Below are positions 34,226 to 44,251 of a stretch of 64,000 nucleotides of DNA, piece after piece (position 1 is the stretch's first letter; each line of letters opens with the position of its first letter). Source of the DNA: SHZI01 sp041396045 (GTDB lineage Bacteria > Pseudomonadota > Gammaproteobacteria > Steroidobacterales > GCA-2729495). The DNA lies in assembly GCA_041396045.1 (NCBI GenBank), contig JAWKZI010000004.1:175533-239532 (forward strand). Direction: 5' to 3'. Position numbers and translations under genes: made by a program. The notes beneath the pieces are model-generated. The model did not search any database. It was not told the origin of the DNA and saw nothing but the letters and a program-made list of their open reading frames with translations.

Positions 34226-35536
34226 CGCAAGGATCGGCCCTTTTCATCTCGCCAGGGGCTGGTCCCGGGGCAACGCTGCAACGGTATGGCTCGCCTCCTT
34301 CTTCACCATTGGCCTTGCCGCATTCATCAGCTTTCTGCAGCCGTACCTCCTTAACGAAATTCTGCACATACCGATTGCAGACCAGGGTCGCCTGACCGGC
34401 AACCGGGTTTCCTGCAGGAAATCATTGTTATTGTGCTGGCAAGCTTCGTCGGCGCCTGGTCGGATCGCGTCGGTCGTCGGCGCGTGTACTGCATCGGGTT
34501 GCTGCTGATCGCTGCCGGGCTGGTTATCTATCCGCTGGCCGTCAGTACGATCCAGCTCGTTCTGTTTCGGGTGGTCTTCGCTATGGGCATCGCCGTTGCG
34601 CCACTGATGCTGAGTGCTTGCGTGGTGGATGCGATTCAGGAGCGTTCTCGCGGCAAATGGATCGGCTCCAATAACCTGTTGCAGGGCCTGGGTGTTGTGG
34701 TCATGGCAGCGGGCCTCGCCAAGCTGCCGCTGTGGTTTGTCTCTGGCGGCGCCAATGCGGTCGATGCCGGTCGTTATGCCTTCTGGACAGCCGCTGCCGT
34801 TGCCTTGCTGGCCGCAGCCTGCATGGCAATCGGCCTGCCACGTTTTGTGCCGCGCGAGTCTGTTGGCGCAAAGGTGCCTCTGCTGTCGGGATTGTGGGCC
34901 AGTGTCATTCATGCCGGGCATCTGGCCCGTTCCAACCCACGGCTCGGTCTGGCCTTTGGCGGCGCATTTATCGGTCGGGGCGACTTCGTGGTCATCGGTA
35001 CCTTTTTCTCGCTCTGGGTCACTCAGGCCGGCATCGAGGCCGGCATGACAACGGCCGGCGCCATGGCACGCGGCGGCATGTTGTTCGGCATCCTGCAGCT
35101 AGCCGCCATGGGTTGGGCATTTTTCATGGGTCTGATCGTCGACCGCCTGAATCGCGTGACGGGCGTCTGCGTGGCCTTTGGCCTGGCGACCGTGAGCTAT
35201 TTTTTGCTCGGCCAGGTTGCTGATCCGTTTGCCGGCAGCTTTATTCCGATAGCACTGCTGGCCGGCATGGGTGAAGTCAGCGTCATCGTGGCCACTGGCG
35301 CACTGCTTGGCCAGGAAGCCGCGATCGAACATCGTGGCCCGATCGTCGGACTGTTCAATGCGGTTGGCGGGCTCGGGATCCTGTTTGCAACCCTGGCCGG
35401 TGGCCTGGTATTCGATCATCTGGGCCGAACCGCGCCGTTCACCATGATGGCCATCCTTAATGCCACCTTGCTCGCGCTGGCTCTCCTTGTCCGCCGGAGC
35501 CAGGCTGGCAAGGCTGTGCCGGCACCCGTCATCTAG
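34218..35536 (+). CDS. MFS transporter, frameshifted
   Basis: About 440 residues from the ATG at 34218 (MADARIGPFHLARGWSRGNA). The first helix WLASFFTIGLAAFISFLQPY is followed by a missing base near 34403, then FLQEIIVIVLASFVGAWSDR and the MFS loop motif DRVGRRRVY. The remaining helices are intact to 35536. Twelve helices are expected. The carried compound is unknown; it lies between a TetR regulator and an aldo/keto reductase 14 bp downstream. Confidence 0.83.
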
Positions 35537-35550
35537 CCCGGAGAAATACC

Positions 35551-36513
35551 ATGCAAAAACGCAAGCTCGGAAGTTCAGACCTGCACATCAGCTCGATTGG
35601 CGTTGGTTGCATGAACTTTGGCTCCATGTGCGACCAGACCACTACGACAGCCATCGTCGACAAGGCATTTGAACTCGGTATCAATTTCTTCGATGTCGCC
35701 GATATCTATGGCGGCAAGCTGGGGCTATCGGAATCCATGCTCGGCAAGGCCCTGGGTGCGCGTCGCTCCCAGGCGATTGTCGCCACCAAATTCGGCGCGA
35801 AGCTCAGCGGTGGTGGCGGTGCCGCAGAAGGCGGTGGCTCCGCAACGTACATCCTGCAAGCCGTGGAGCACAGCCTCAAAAGCCTGGGCACCGACTACAT
35901 CGATCTGTACCAACACCACTTTCCGGACAAGGGAACCCCGCTGGATGAAACACTGCGCGCGCTCGACGATCTGGTCAGTCAGGGCAAGGTGCGACACATA
36001 GGCTGCTCCAACTACTCTGGCGCACAGCTCACTGCCTCCATGGATATTGTGCAGAAGGCCGGCCTCCGGCCATTAGTGTCGGCACAAAACCGCTACAGCC
36101 TGATCACGCGCGATATCGAGAAGGACCTGGTGCCGGTCTGCGTTGAGCTTGGCATCGGCATATTCCCCTACTTCCCCCTCGAAAGCGGCCTGCTGACCGG
36201 CAAGTACCGTAAAGGCGAACCGCTGCCGCCAGATTCACGCTTTGCCAAATGGCACGGTGGCGGAAGCTTCGCATCTGACGCCCGGTACGAGATCATCAGC
36301 CGGCTCGACGCGTATGCGAAGCGTATCGGGCGCAGCGTTCTGGACCTGTCCATCGGCTGGCTGGCGGCGCAACCGGCCGTGACCAGCGTGATTGCCGGTG
36401 TCACACGGCCCGCCCAGCTCGAGCAAAACGCCGCCGCCGGTAGCTGGACACCGACATCCGGCCAACTCGCCGACATCAGTGCCTGCGTCTCCGCGGCCCC
36501 GCAGGCGCGCTAG
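35551..36513 (+). CDS. Aldo/keto reductase
   Basis: 320 residues with the NADPH-dependent (beta/alpha)8 reductase pattern: FFDVADIYGGKLGLSESMLG (catalytic Asp/Tyr), IVATKFG (Lys), YQHHFPD (His) and GCSNYSGAQL. The C-terminal SVIAGVTRPAQLEQNAAA is the usual cofactor-binding end. It would reduce aldehydes or ketones in the cytoplasm; the substrate is unknown. A ggagaaa ribosome site precedes the ATG. The end overlaps the convergent TonB receptor gene by 4 bp. Confidence 0.9.
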   Translation: MQKRKLGSSDLHISSIGVGCMNFGSMCDQTTTTAIVDKAFELGINFFDVADIYGGKLGLSESMLGKALGARRSQAIVATKFGAKLSGGGGAAEGGGSATYILQAVEHSLKSLGTDYIDLYQHHFPDKGTPLDETLRALDDLVSQGKVRHIGCSNYSGAQLTASMDIVQKAGLRPLVSAQNRYSLITRDIEKDLVPVCVELGIGIFPYFPLESGLLTGKYRKGEPLPPDSRFAKWHGGGSFASDARYEIISRLDAYAKRIGRSVLDLSIGWLAAQPAVTSVIAGVTRPAQLEQNAAAGSWTPTSGQLADISACVSAAPQAR

Positions 36514-39014
36514 AAGCGGTACTGGATTTCCAGGCCCCAGTCGCGGCCGCGCTTCGGGTTCAGGGAAGTCATGGCCGGATCCTGGTCATTGAGCAGATTG
36601 CCGTTCTGGTTCACGGGGTAGCTGGTATCGATTGCTCCGAAGTTGAAAAAGTTCAGGGCGGCCACGGGTGTGTCGTCATCGGTGAGGTTGCGTACGTAGG
36701 CGGTCACCGTCCATGCACGGGTCTCGATGCCGGTGCGCAGGTTAAGCGTCAGGTCATCACCCATCCACGACAGGTTGCTGGCGCCGTTGTAGCGCTTGCT
36801 GTTGTAGGCATAGTCAACCGTCAGAAATGAGCTGAGCTCTGCGGTAATGGGTGCAGTGACCATGGCGCCGAGGATCACGGTGTGCCTGGGCACATTCGGG
36901 ACCTGATGGCCGCTGATATCGCCATCGTCGGTAATCTGTTGCTGGTCGGAGTCGACGCCGTTCACAAAGCGTGAATCCGTGTAGCCGTAGTTGGCAAGTA
37001 CCGAGAGCCGGTCGGTCACGCGAAAGCTGGTTTCCAGCTCGACGCCGTCCACGCGCGACTTGCCAACGTTGCGCAGGATCGTGGTTTCCAGATAGGTGCC
37101 GGCGGTTTGCAGAATACTGACGGTCGTGAACAGGCCCTGATTTTCCCAGTCGATGTGATACACCGCCAGGTTGGTAGTGAGGCGACCATCCAGCCAGGTG
37201 GCCTTGGCCCCCAGCTCGTAGGTCCACTGCTCTTCTTCCTTGACGAGCGCCAGCGGTTCATCGATGCAGGGATTGATGACCACCTGCTCTGCCGGCGACA
37301 CCGGCTCGGTACAGCCGGTCAATGATGCCTGTACGGCAGATTCTGCAATTCCGGACCTGAAGAACTCGGTGTTGAAGTCGGAGGGCTTGTTGCCTTTGGC
37401 AACCAGCGCGTACAGCGTCAGTTCGTCGGTCGGGGTGTAGCGCAAGGTAAACCGCGGCGTGACGCTGTCCACATCCTGGGACACGGTGGTCGGCAAGCTG
37501 CCAACGCCGAGCGCACCCCCACTGATGTCTTTTTCATCCTTGGCATAACGGCCCTCAACGCTGAGGGTCCAGCGATCAGCAAAGTCCCATTCCACGCTGC
37601 CATAGATCGCCTTGTTCCGAACATCGATAAACGTCGATGGCGGATAGGCCGTGGTGACAGAGCCCGCACCGAAGACCACCGCCGGCCCCGGAAAACTGCG
37701 CTGGGTGTTGGTGCGATCCTGGTTGTACCAGTAGACGCCCAGCGTTCCGCGGACCGGCAGGTCGCCCGGCGTATCAAGCCGCAACTCGGCTGAGTAGTCT
37801 TCGATCTCGCGCAGATTGTCAAAGTGAAACAGGCCAAATACCGCCCGCGTTTGCGTGTGATCCAGATCGAAGACCTGGCGAAAGTCGTCGTCGTTCCACG
37901 ATCCGCGGGTCGTTACGGTGAAGCCGCGAATATCCTGTATGTATTCCAGCAAGGCCCGATTCTGCTGACGGAAGGTCCCCGGCTTCGTCGGCGGCACCAC
38001 ATAGTCCCCGGGATTCGGCAGACGGTCGGCCAGAAAATAGGTTACGCCGTCGGCCATGTCGGGCAGGTTGATCCGGTTGACACGGTCAGCGGGGTTCCAT
38101 TTACCGCAATAAGCGCCAGGTGTGGTCGCATACCAGGGCTCGTTCTCGGTGCCCGGCACCGGCAGATAGCAATTCAGATCCATCACCTGCAGAGAGGGAA
38201 AGTGCGTGTCCTCTCCCTCGGTGTAGCTGTACTTGAGCGACACTTCGGCGCCATCCGCCGGGTGCCACACCAGTTTGCCCAGCACGTCGGTGGTTTCTTC
38301 GGCACCGAGCCGGCTGTGGTCACCCTGCTGAGGCGGATTGCTGATAAACGGGATGGGCTGATCCGGCTCTCTGCCAGCCTGTCCGGGCTCCAACTGGTTA
38401 TGCCACTGGCCACCATAATGACTCCAGTTGCCTGACACCAGAAAAGACAGGGTGTTGTCGATGAGCGGTCCACTCGCCCAGCCACCCACGTTGTAGTCAT
38501 CGTGGGTTCCTGCCCGGGTATTGATCTGACCCTCCAGCGTCTCTCCGGGCCTACGCGTTACATAGTTGACGGCCCCGGCAAAGGTGGCCCGCCCGAACTG
38601 TGCGGACTGGGGCCCCCGCAAAACTTCAACACGCTCCACCGCACTGGTGGTTGCCGTGGCAATACTTCCAGACACGAAAGTGCCGTCGATAAAGTACGAC
38701 GCATTGGCCTCGCCGCGTGACGCGGGCGCACCCATACCGCGGATAATTGGCCGGTCCGTGTCGCGACCAGTCTGCGGGAGCGTACGAAAGCCGACGGTAA
38801 AATTTGCGATGTCGTAGTCGCTGTTGAAACCGCGATTCTGCAATTGTTCGCTACCCAACACCGCTATCGACAGTGGCACGGTAAGCAGCGTTTCTTCGCG
38901 CTTGCGTGCAGTGACCACGATCTCGTCGCCAATCTGGTCAGCCGCGCCGGCACGATCCGGCAAACCGAACAGCACGACAATGCCAGCAATAACTGGCCAC
39001 GCGCAGCGCCCCAT
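36510..39014 (-). CDS. TonB-dependent outer membrane receptor
   Basis: About 834 residues. I start at the ATG at 39014, which has a ggggtgac site and begins a signal peptide (MGRCAWPVIAGIVVLFGL, cut near AGA); an in-frame TTG lies 8 codons upstream. The TonB box region DEIVVTARKREETL is followed by the plug domain (IRGMGAPASRG, VERVEVLRGPQSAQFGRATF) and a 22-stranded barrel ending in the C-terminal aromatic GLEIQYRF. It should import a large or scarce ligand. With the MFS carrier 55 bp upstream it may form an outer-plus-inner membrane uptake route. Confidence 0.92.
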   Translation of the reverse strand: MGRCAWPVIAGIVVLFGLPDRAGAADQIGDEIVVTARKREETLLTVPLSIAVLGSEQLQNRGFNSDYDIANFTVGFRTLPQTGRDTDRPIIRGMGAPASRGEANASYFIDGTFVSGSIATATTSAVERVEVLRGPQSAQFGRATFAGAVNYVTRRPGETLEGQINTRAGTHDDYNVGGWASGPLIDNTLSFLVSGNWSHYGGQWHNQLEPGQAGREPDQPIPFISNPPQQGDHSRLGAEETTDVLGKLVWHPADGAEVSLKYSYTEGEDTHFPSLQVMDLNCYLPVPGTENEPWYATTPGAYCGKWNPADRVNRINLPDMADGVTYFLADRLPNPGDYVVPPTKPGTFRQQNRALLEYIQDIRGFTVTTRGSWNDDDFRQVFDLDHTQTRAVFGLFHFDNLREIEDYSAELRLDTPGDLPVRGTLGVYWYNQDRTNTQRSFPGPAVVFGAGSVTTAYPPSTFIDVRNKAIYGSVEWDFADRWTLSVEGRYAKDEKDISGGALGVGSLPTTVSQDVDSVTPRFTLRYTPTDELTLYALVAKGNKPSDFNTEFFRSGIAESAVQASLTGCTEPVSPAEQVVINPCIDEPLALVKEEEQWTYELGAKATWLDGRLTTNLAVYHIDWENQGLFTTVSILQTAGTYLETTILRNVGKSRVDGVELETSFRVTDRLSVLANYGYTDSRFVNGVDSDQQQITDDGDISGHQVPNVPRHTVILGAMVTAPITAELSSFLTVDYAYNSKRYNGASNLSWMGDDLTLNLRTGIETRAWTVTAYVRNLTDDDTPVAALNFFNFGAIDTSYPVNQNGNLLNDQDPAMTSLNPKRGRDWGLEIQYRF

Positions 39015-39069
39015 GGTGTCACCCCCCGGTGAACTCAAAACAAAGCTGAAGTCAGGTCAAAGCAGTTTG

Positions 39070-40428
39070 CTATATGGAATCCGCCTGCTCTTCGGCTGCC
39101 TGGCGAAATGGTGCCAGCGCAGCCCACAGTGCCAGGGCCGCCAGCGGCACACTGATACAGTTGACCAGTGCCATCGACTGTCCTACAGCCATCGGATTGC
39201 CAAACACATGGTCGGTGATCATACCGACGGCCGTCGGCCCTACGCCGGCTGTGACCAGATTCAGCACCAGCATCCACGTGGCGGAGATCTGCGCACGCAT
39301 CTGGTTGGGCGCCACCATCTGTAGCGCGGCCGGCGCCATGGCCATCGACAGACTGGCGAAAAATACCAGTGGAACAAACAGCGCAAGGACCACCCCCGGG
39401 TTGTTGACGGTTGTGGCAATGGCGCTGAGGGGCAATAACCCGGCAGCCGCAAACAAAGCCACCCGCAAGGGCGCGTCCCGGTAGCCCCGACGCTGCAGCA
39501 AGTCACCCAGCCAGCCGCCGGCATAAACACCCAGTGGCGACATGAGCACCAGGATTCCGCCAAGGCGCAGTGCCGCCTGTGGCGGCGTCATGACAAGAAC
39601 CCGCATGAAGTACGTAAAGGCCCAGGTGACGATGGTGGTAAAGGGCACGGCCAATAGCGAAAAACCAATGAAGTGCAGGACGAATACCCGCCACCGCGCC
39701 AACGAGTAACTGATCACTGCTCTCAAGGGAATGCCGTCGTCATGACCGGCGAGCTTGCCGCGCCGTACGGGCTCGCGGACGGTCAGCATCAGCAACGCGA
39801 CCAGTACACCCGGCAATCCAACAATGAAAAACACCACCTGCCAGGGCCGTACCTCGCCGATCAGGGTCAGGCTGAGCGCGCCTACGCCGGTCACTGCCTG
39901 GATTACCAGGCCACCGAGCAAAAAGGACAAGCCGGCACCAAAGAATGCCCCGGCCTGATACACCCCGATGGCCCGACCCAGTTTGTCGCGTGGAAAATAA
40001 TCGGCAATCATCGAATAGGCTGCCGGCGACAGCGCCGCCTGGCCAACGCCGACCCCGACCCGCGCCAGAAACAATTCCAGAAAGTTCCGGGCCAGACCGC
40101 AGACCGCGGTCATGATGCTCCAGAGAAAAATCCCCCAGCCGATGATGGCGCGCCGGCTGCGGCGATCGGCCAGGCGGCCGATCGGCAGCCCGACCAATGC
40201 GTAGAAGACCGCGAAGGCCAGCCCCTGCAACCAGCCGATCTGGGTGTCGGTCAGGCCCAGATCCTGTTTGAGCGGCTCGACCAGCATCGCGATGATGATG
40301 CGATCGACAAAGGAAAAGATGAAAGCGATAACGAGGATGACGACGACGTACCAGGCGACTCCCGCTGGCGGCCACGGTGTGCCCGTTACAGACGAGCGCG
40401 GTGCGGACGCCGGACCTTGATTCTGCAT
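39070..40428 (-). CDS. MFS transporter (spinster-like)
   Basis: About 452 residues from the ATG at 40428, which has a gggggac site; upstream in-frame sequence is unlike a transporter. Twelve helices; the first-loop region FIFSFVDRIIIAMLVEPLKQ, LGLTDTQIGWLQGLAFAVFY and GLPIGRLADRRSRR (MFS motif A), with AAYSMIADYFPRDKLGRAIG later, follows the spinster-type branch often found beside TonB receptors in catabolic clusters. The substrate is unknown. Confidence 0.88.
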   Translation of the reverse strand: MQNQGPASAPRSSVTGTPWPPAGVAWYVVVILVIAFIFSFVDRIIIAMLVEPLKQDLGLTDTQIGWLQGLAFAVFYALVGLPIGRLADRRSRRAIIGWGIFLWSIMTAVCGLARNFLELFLARVGVGVGQAALSPAAYSMIADYFPRDKLGRAIGVYQAGAFFGAGLSFLLGGLVIQAVTGVGALSLTLIGEVRPWQVVFFIVGLPGVLVALLMLTVREPVRRGKLAGHDDGIPLRAVISYSLARWRVFVLHFIGFSLLAVPFTTIVTWAFTYFMRVLVMTPPQAALRLGGILVLMSPLGVYAGGWLGDLLQRRGYRDAPLRVALFAAAGLLPLSAIATTVNNPGVVLALFVPLVFFASLSMAMAPAALQMVAPNQMRAQISATWMLVLNLVTAGVGPTAVGMITDHVFGNPMAVGQSMALVNCISVPLAALALWAALAPFRQAAEEQADSI

Positions 40429-40564
40429 GCACGTCCCCCGTGTGAGCGCCCGACCGGCGATACAGACCTGGCGATACAGAACCCGGCGGTTTAGCAACTG
40501 ACGATGCTGTATCCGGAGATTCTGTCGCGGGTGGAGAATAGCGAGTCGCTACGATGAGACCAAG

Positions 40565-41545
40565 CTACATCGGCAGGCCCGTGCGCCAGTTGATCACCGC
40601 CAGCCGCCAGCAGATAACCAGCACAGCCAGCGTCGCGAGTCCGGCAAATTGCTGTACCGGGCGCGAGACCAGCCATTGCGGCCGAAGCGCCTCGAAAGCT
40701 GCACCGGCCAGCAGACCGGCCGTGAAGCCTGTGAGGTGGGCCACCGCATCGGTACGTGCGTCGCCGGTGCCCAGATAGGCCAGCAGCATGATGGCCACGA
40801 TCAGCGGCGCGAAACGTCGTGCCCACTGTGATGGCGCCTGCACATGACGGCGGGACTCCGCACGCCACATCAAGGCGCCGACCAGACCCAGCGCGGCAAA
40901 TACCGCAGTAGACGCACCGATGGCCCGATGTGTGGGTGGCAGCAAGGCCAGATCAAGGCCATTGCCAACCCCGGCAGCCAGCAAAATAGTCGCCCAGCCT
41001 ACCCCTGCACCCAGGTACTGGCTGGCGAGCGCACCAAACAGCGCACCGAAAAAGAGGTTGGCAACGAGGTGCCCCACATCGCCATGTAGCGTCAGCGCAG
41101 TAATCAAACGCCACCACTCACCCTGTCGCACGGCCACGCCGTCCAGGCCGCCGGCGGTGAGCCAGTCGACACCCAGCGCCAGGCGTCCCTGCAACAGGAA
41201 CACGAAAATCATCACCAGCAGATAACCCACGATTCCGGTCACAGGCCGGCTGGCGATGTGCTGGCTGGCTGCGGGGTTGGCTTCGACGGTGTACGGCGCA
41301 AGTTGGCTCGCGGCGCGTGGGCCGGATGGCGGTCGCCGACGGTTCTCTACCGCATATAGCCGAAGCTGTTCCCGGGCCCGGGCGGCAAATTCGCCGGGTA
41401 CCAGCAACAGGACACCATGGTACGGACCATCAGCGATCAGATTGGGAATATCGACAGCGTCGAGCACCAGGCCTTGCTCCTGACACAATCGGCGCTGCTG
41501 TGCCTCGAAGACGATGACCCAGTCTGTGGTTTCGGACTGGCTCAT
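40565..41545 (-). CDS. Rhomboid-family intramembrane serine protease
   Basis: 326 residues. An N-terminal soluble domain (~110 residues) precedes six helices. Active-site features are GASTAVFAALGLVG (nucleophilic Ser) and DAVAHLTGFTAGLLAG (catalytic His); EWWRLITALTLHGDVGHLVAN supplies the conserved loop-1 WR and helix-2 His residues. It cleaves transmembrane substrates within the inner membrane; the target is unknown. Confidence 0.87.
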   Translation of the reverse strand: MSQSETTDWVIVFEAQQRRLCQEQGLVLDAVDIPNLIADGPYHGVLLLVPGEFAARAREQLRLYAVENRRRPPSGPRAASQLAPYTVEANPAASQHIASRPVTGIVGYLLVMIFVFLLQGRLALGVDWLTAGGLDGVAVRQGEWWRLITALTLHGDVGHLVANLFFGALFGALASQYLGAGVGWATILLAAGVGNGLDLALLPPTHRAIGASTAVFAALGLVGALMWRAESRRHVQAPSQWARRFAPLIVAIMLLAYLGTGDARTDAVAHLTGFTAGLLAGAAFEALRPQWLVSRPVQQFAGLATLAVLVICWRLAVINWRTGLPM

Positions 41546-41575
41546 TCCCGAATTTCCTGACCCAATCCGGCCGGC

Positions 41576-42259
41576 TTAACTTTCAAGCCTGCCTGGCATA
41601 TCTGCAGGCACGTTCCCGGCTGCGTTATCGGGCACGATGGTGGCCAGTTGCCAGGCGTGATCTGCAACGATGAATTCCATCACAGCCGTTACGGTCCGGG
41701 CATACAGCGAACCGGCTGCGATCTTGTCGACGCCATCGTTTAGCTGAGGCACCCAGCGCGCCAGGTGCCGTTCGGCAAAATCAGCCTGCGCCAGTTGAAA
41801 CGACAGGGCATCGGTTGCGGTATCTGCCCGCGATTCGCGGTAGCACAGGAAATGCATGAACTCCAGTTGCACCGAGAGGTGATCCGGCTGCCACTCGAAT
41901 TTCTCTTCGAGTACATACCCGAAATAGTCGTAGAAGCGCACGACTTCCTCGCGCGTACCAGCCCGCTGGCCGGTCTGCAGATCCTCGCGAATCGGCGCGG
42001 GAGGACCCTGACTGCCGATTTCAAAAGGCCACTGTATTCAGCCCGCAGACGCTCAAGCCGGCGGCAGCCACCTCTGCCACAACCTGATCCAGTCCGGCGG
42101 CATGCGGCACCAGTTCACCCAGACCCTGACGTCGCGCAGTGCCGGCCGCGGATCCAGGTCGTGAGGCGACGCCAGGAGTTCGGAGCAAGCGGCATAACAA
42201 AGGCAACGCGGGCCAGCAGTGTCCGCGACCTGACGATTCAGTACCTGGCGACCGGTCAT
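41576..42259 (-). pseudogene. TorD/DmsD-type molybdoenzyme chaperone, three or more frameshifts
   Basis: From the ATG at 42259 the segments read, across frames, ADTAGPRCLCYAACSELLAS, then LGELVPHAAGLDQVVAEVAA, then GLERLRAEYSGLFEIGSQGP, then VRFYDYFGYVLEEKFEW and HLSVQLEFMHFLCYRES to the stop at 41576. The YxxLF and QLEFM-FL-Y-E motifs mark the TorD/NarJ chaperone family that inserts molybdenum cofactor into DMSO-reductase-type enzymes. Each break fits one missing base, one of them in a T-run near 42022. The gene diverges from moeA, supporting the role. The client enzyme is not in this window. It is either decayed or an error-rich copy of an intact gene. Confidence 0.75.
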
Positions 42260-42320
42260 TTACTCGAACTCCACAAACTCGTATCCCTCGTCGGCCTCGT
42301 TCGTCTGGCAAGATACGCGG

Positions 42321-43616
42321 ATGATCAGCTACGCGGAAGCGCTACAACGACTGTTGGCCGAGGCACGGGCCTCGGTACAGGTCAGGACGCAGGCAAAGAC
42401 GCAGGCCGGTGTACAGGCCGGAGCACAGGCCGGAGTGCAGGCCGAGCAGCAACCCACGCGGGTTGTTGCTCTGGCTGATGCGCTTGGTTTGGTCAGCGCT
42501 GCACCAGTCCGGTCCCGACTGAATGTGCCGGGTTTTGCCAACTCGGCATTGGACGGTTATGTACTGCGGGCCAGCGCGACCGCAACAGCCAGTGCTGCGA
42601 CGCCAGTGACCCTTGCAGTCGGCGGGCTTATTCCCGCGGGAATGGCCGCACCAGACACCGGCCAGCACGCTGCCTTTGAAATTTTTACCGGTGCGCCGGT
42701 TCCTGCGGGCCTTGATACCGTCGTGCCGGTGGAGCGCGTCATCGTCGAGCCCGGATCCACCAGGATCCGCATCAGCGAACCGTTGCGTGTGGGCCAGAAT
42801 ATTCGCCAGACCGGTGAGGATTTTCAGCAGGATCAGGAGATCCTTGCTGCCGGCGTCCGGCTTGGGCCACATCATCTGATGGCGCTGGCCGCCTGTGGCG
42901 TTGACGAACTTGAGGTATGGCGCGTCCCGCGGGTTGCCATTCTGACCACCGGCAGTGAACTGACCATGCACGGCGCTACATTGGCGCCAGGCCGGATTCG
43001 GGATGCCAACGGCCCTATCTGCGCGCGATGATGCCGGGGCTGGGCGTCGATCTGGTGAGCATGGCTACGGCAACCGACGACGCCACCGAGCTGGTTGCGC
43101 AGATACAGGCTCTGCTGCAACTGCCGACGTGGTGTTGACCAGCGGCGGCGTGTCGGCCGGCAAACTGGACCTGGTGCCCATTGCCATCCGGGCGCTGGGC
43201 GGCGAAATCATTTTCCACAAGGTCGCGATACGCCCGGGCAGCCGTTGCTGCACGCTCGTTTGCCGAACGGCGTGCTGGTCTATGGACTGCCGGGAAATCC
43301 GCTGGCCGTGGCCGTCGGCATGCGCTTCTTCGTGATACCTACCCTGCGTGCGCTGCAGGGGCTGCCGCCCGAGCAGGAAACCGTTGCCGAAACGGCAGAG
43401 CCGGTGCGCGGTCGAGGACGCCTGCGCTTTTTCGCCAAGGCTCGTGCCGGGATAACCGCGGCGGGTGACCGCGTGGTACATGTACTGCCGGGTCAGGAGT
43501 CTTTCAAAATTGCGCCCTTGCTCGCCGCCAATTGCTGGGCCATCGTCACCGAAGACATTGATGAAATCCCGGCTGGCGGGCAGCTCACGACACTGCCGCT
43601 ATATCCAGACGACTGA
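42321..43616 (+). CDS. moeA: Molybdopterin molybdenumtransferase, three frameshifts
   Basis: About 430 residues when repaired. MoeA landmarks run in order: NVPGFANSALDGYVLRA, FEIFTGAPVPAGLDTVVPVE, VGQNIRQTGEDF, ILTTGSEL, DVVLTSGGVSAGK, FHKVAIRPGKP and VYGLPGNPLAVAVGMRFFV. Single bases are missing near 43014 (a C-run), 43122 and 43232; the reading frame steps 0, 2, 1, 0 and ends correctly at 43616. It inserts molybdate into adenylated molybdopterin. The N-terminal region holds a repeat of GVQAGAQA-type units (codons ~20-43, 42376-42450) not expected in MoeA. Confidence 0.88.
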
Positions 43617-43640
43617 TCAACCCCGTCCCGCAGGACGAGA

Positions 43641-44162
43641 TCAGGATGAGCGGTGCTGCGGGAGCTTCAGCGTGGTGAGAACGAAGTTGGCGATCGCCGG
43701 TACGTCAGCCCGCAGGAGAACGGGCAGATGCTCAGCCGGTAATGCTTCGTCGCTGACAATGCCGACCACTCCCGGAGCAGTACCCTCTATACGCGGTGCG
43801 GGTGCCGTCTGACGGCGGAGTTCCAGGCGCGGATGAGTCCCCGATTTCCAGCCCTCTACCAGGACCAGATCGACGTCAGTCATCCATGTGGCGAGTTCTG
43901 CCAGATCGGGTTCGGCCGCGGCGTTCTCCAGCTCGCGAATGTACGCCACGCGCCGGTCCGATACCACGATGACCTCGCAGGCACCGGCAGCACGATGTTC
44001 GTAGCTGTCTTTTCCGGGTTGGTCGATATCGAAGTCGTGGTGGGCATGCTTCAACGTACCCACACGCCAGCCGCGACTGACGAGTTCCCGGATCAGTTCG
44101 ACAATCAGGGTCGTCTTGCCGGCATTCTTGTAGCCGGCAATACCGAAGATCAGAGGTGCCAT
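43641..44162 (-). CDS. mobB: Molybdopterin-guanine dinucleotide biosynthesis protein B
   Basis: 173 residues with the MobB P-loop GYKNAGKTTLI at the N-terminus, VGTLKHAHHDFDID, DSYEHRAAGACEVIVVS and LVLVEGWKSG. This GTP-binding protein assists formation of the guanine dinucleotide form of the cofactor used by DMSO-reductase-family enzymes, matching the TorD-type chaperone nearby. It converges on moeA. Confidence 0.92.
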   Translation of the reverse strand: MAPLIFGIAGYKNAGKTTLIVELIRELVSRGWRVGTLKHAHHDFDIDQPGKDSYEHRAAGACEVIVVSDRRVAYIRELENAAAEPDLAELATWMTDVDLVLVEGWKSGTHPRLELRRQTAPAPRIEGTAPGVVGIVSDEALPAEHLPVLLRADVPAIANFVLTTLKLPQHRSS

Positions 44163-44181
44163 TGGCGGGCGGGAGCGCTTC

Positions 44182-44209
44182 GGGCTGACACCGGAATCGG
44201 TGTCAGCCC
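44182..44209 (-). terminator. 12-bp perfect hairpin downstream of the HiPIP gene
   Basis: gggctgacaccg (44182-44193) and cggtgtcagccc (44198-44209) pair perfectly around gaat. It lies about 42 bp after the HiPIP stop and just upstream of the mobB start on the same strand. There is no T-tract. Next to it, gatggtattggc occurs twice in tandem (44213-44236 region). Confidence 0.5.
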
Positions 44210-44251
44210 CAGCGATGGTATTGGCGATGGTATTGGCGTTGGTTACGGGAC

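Noticed and set aside
34101..34508. A TetR-MFS fusion protein
   Set aside because: The frame spans the end of TetR and the first MFS helix only because of missing bases; both halves match separate families of normal length.
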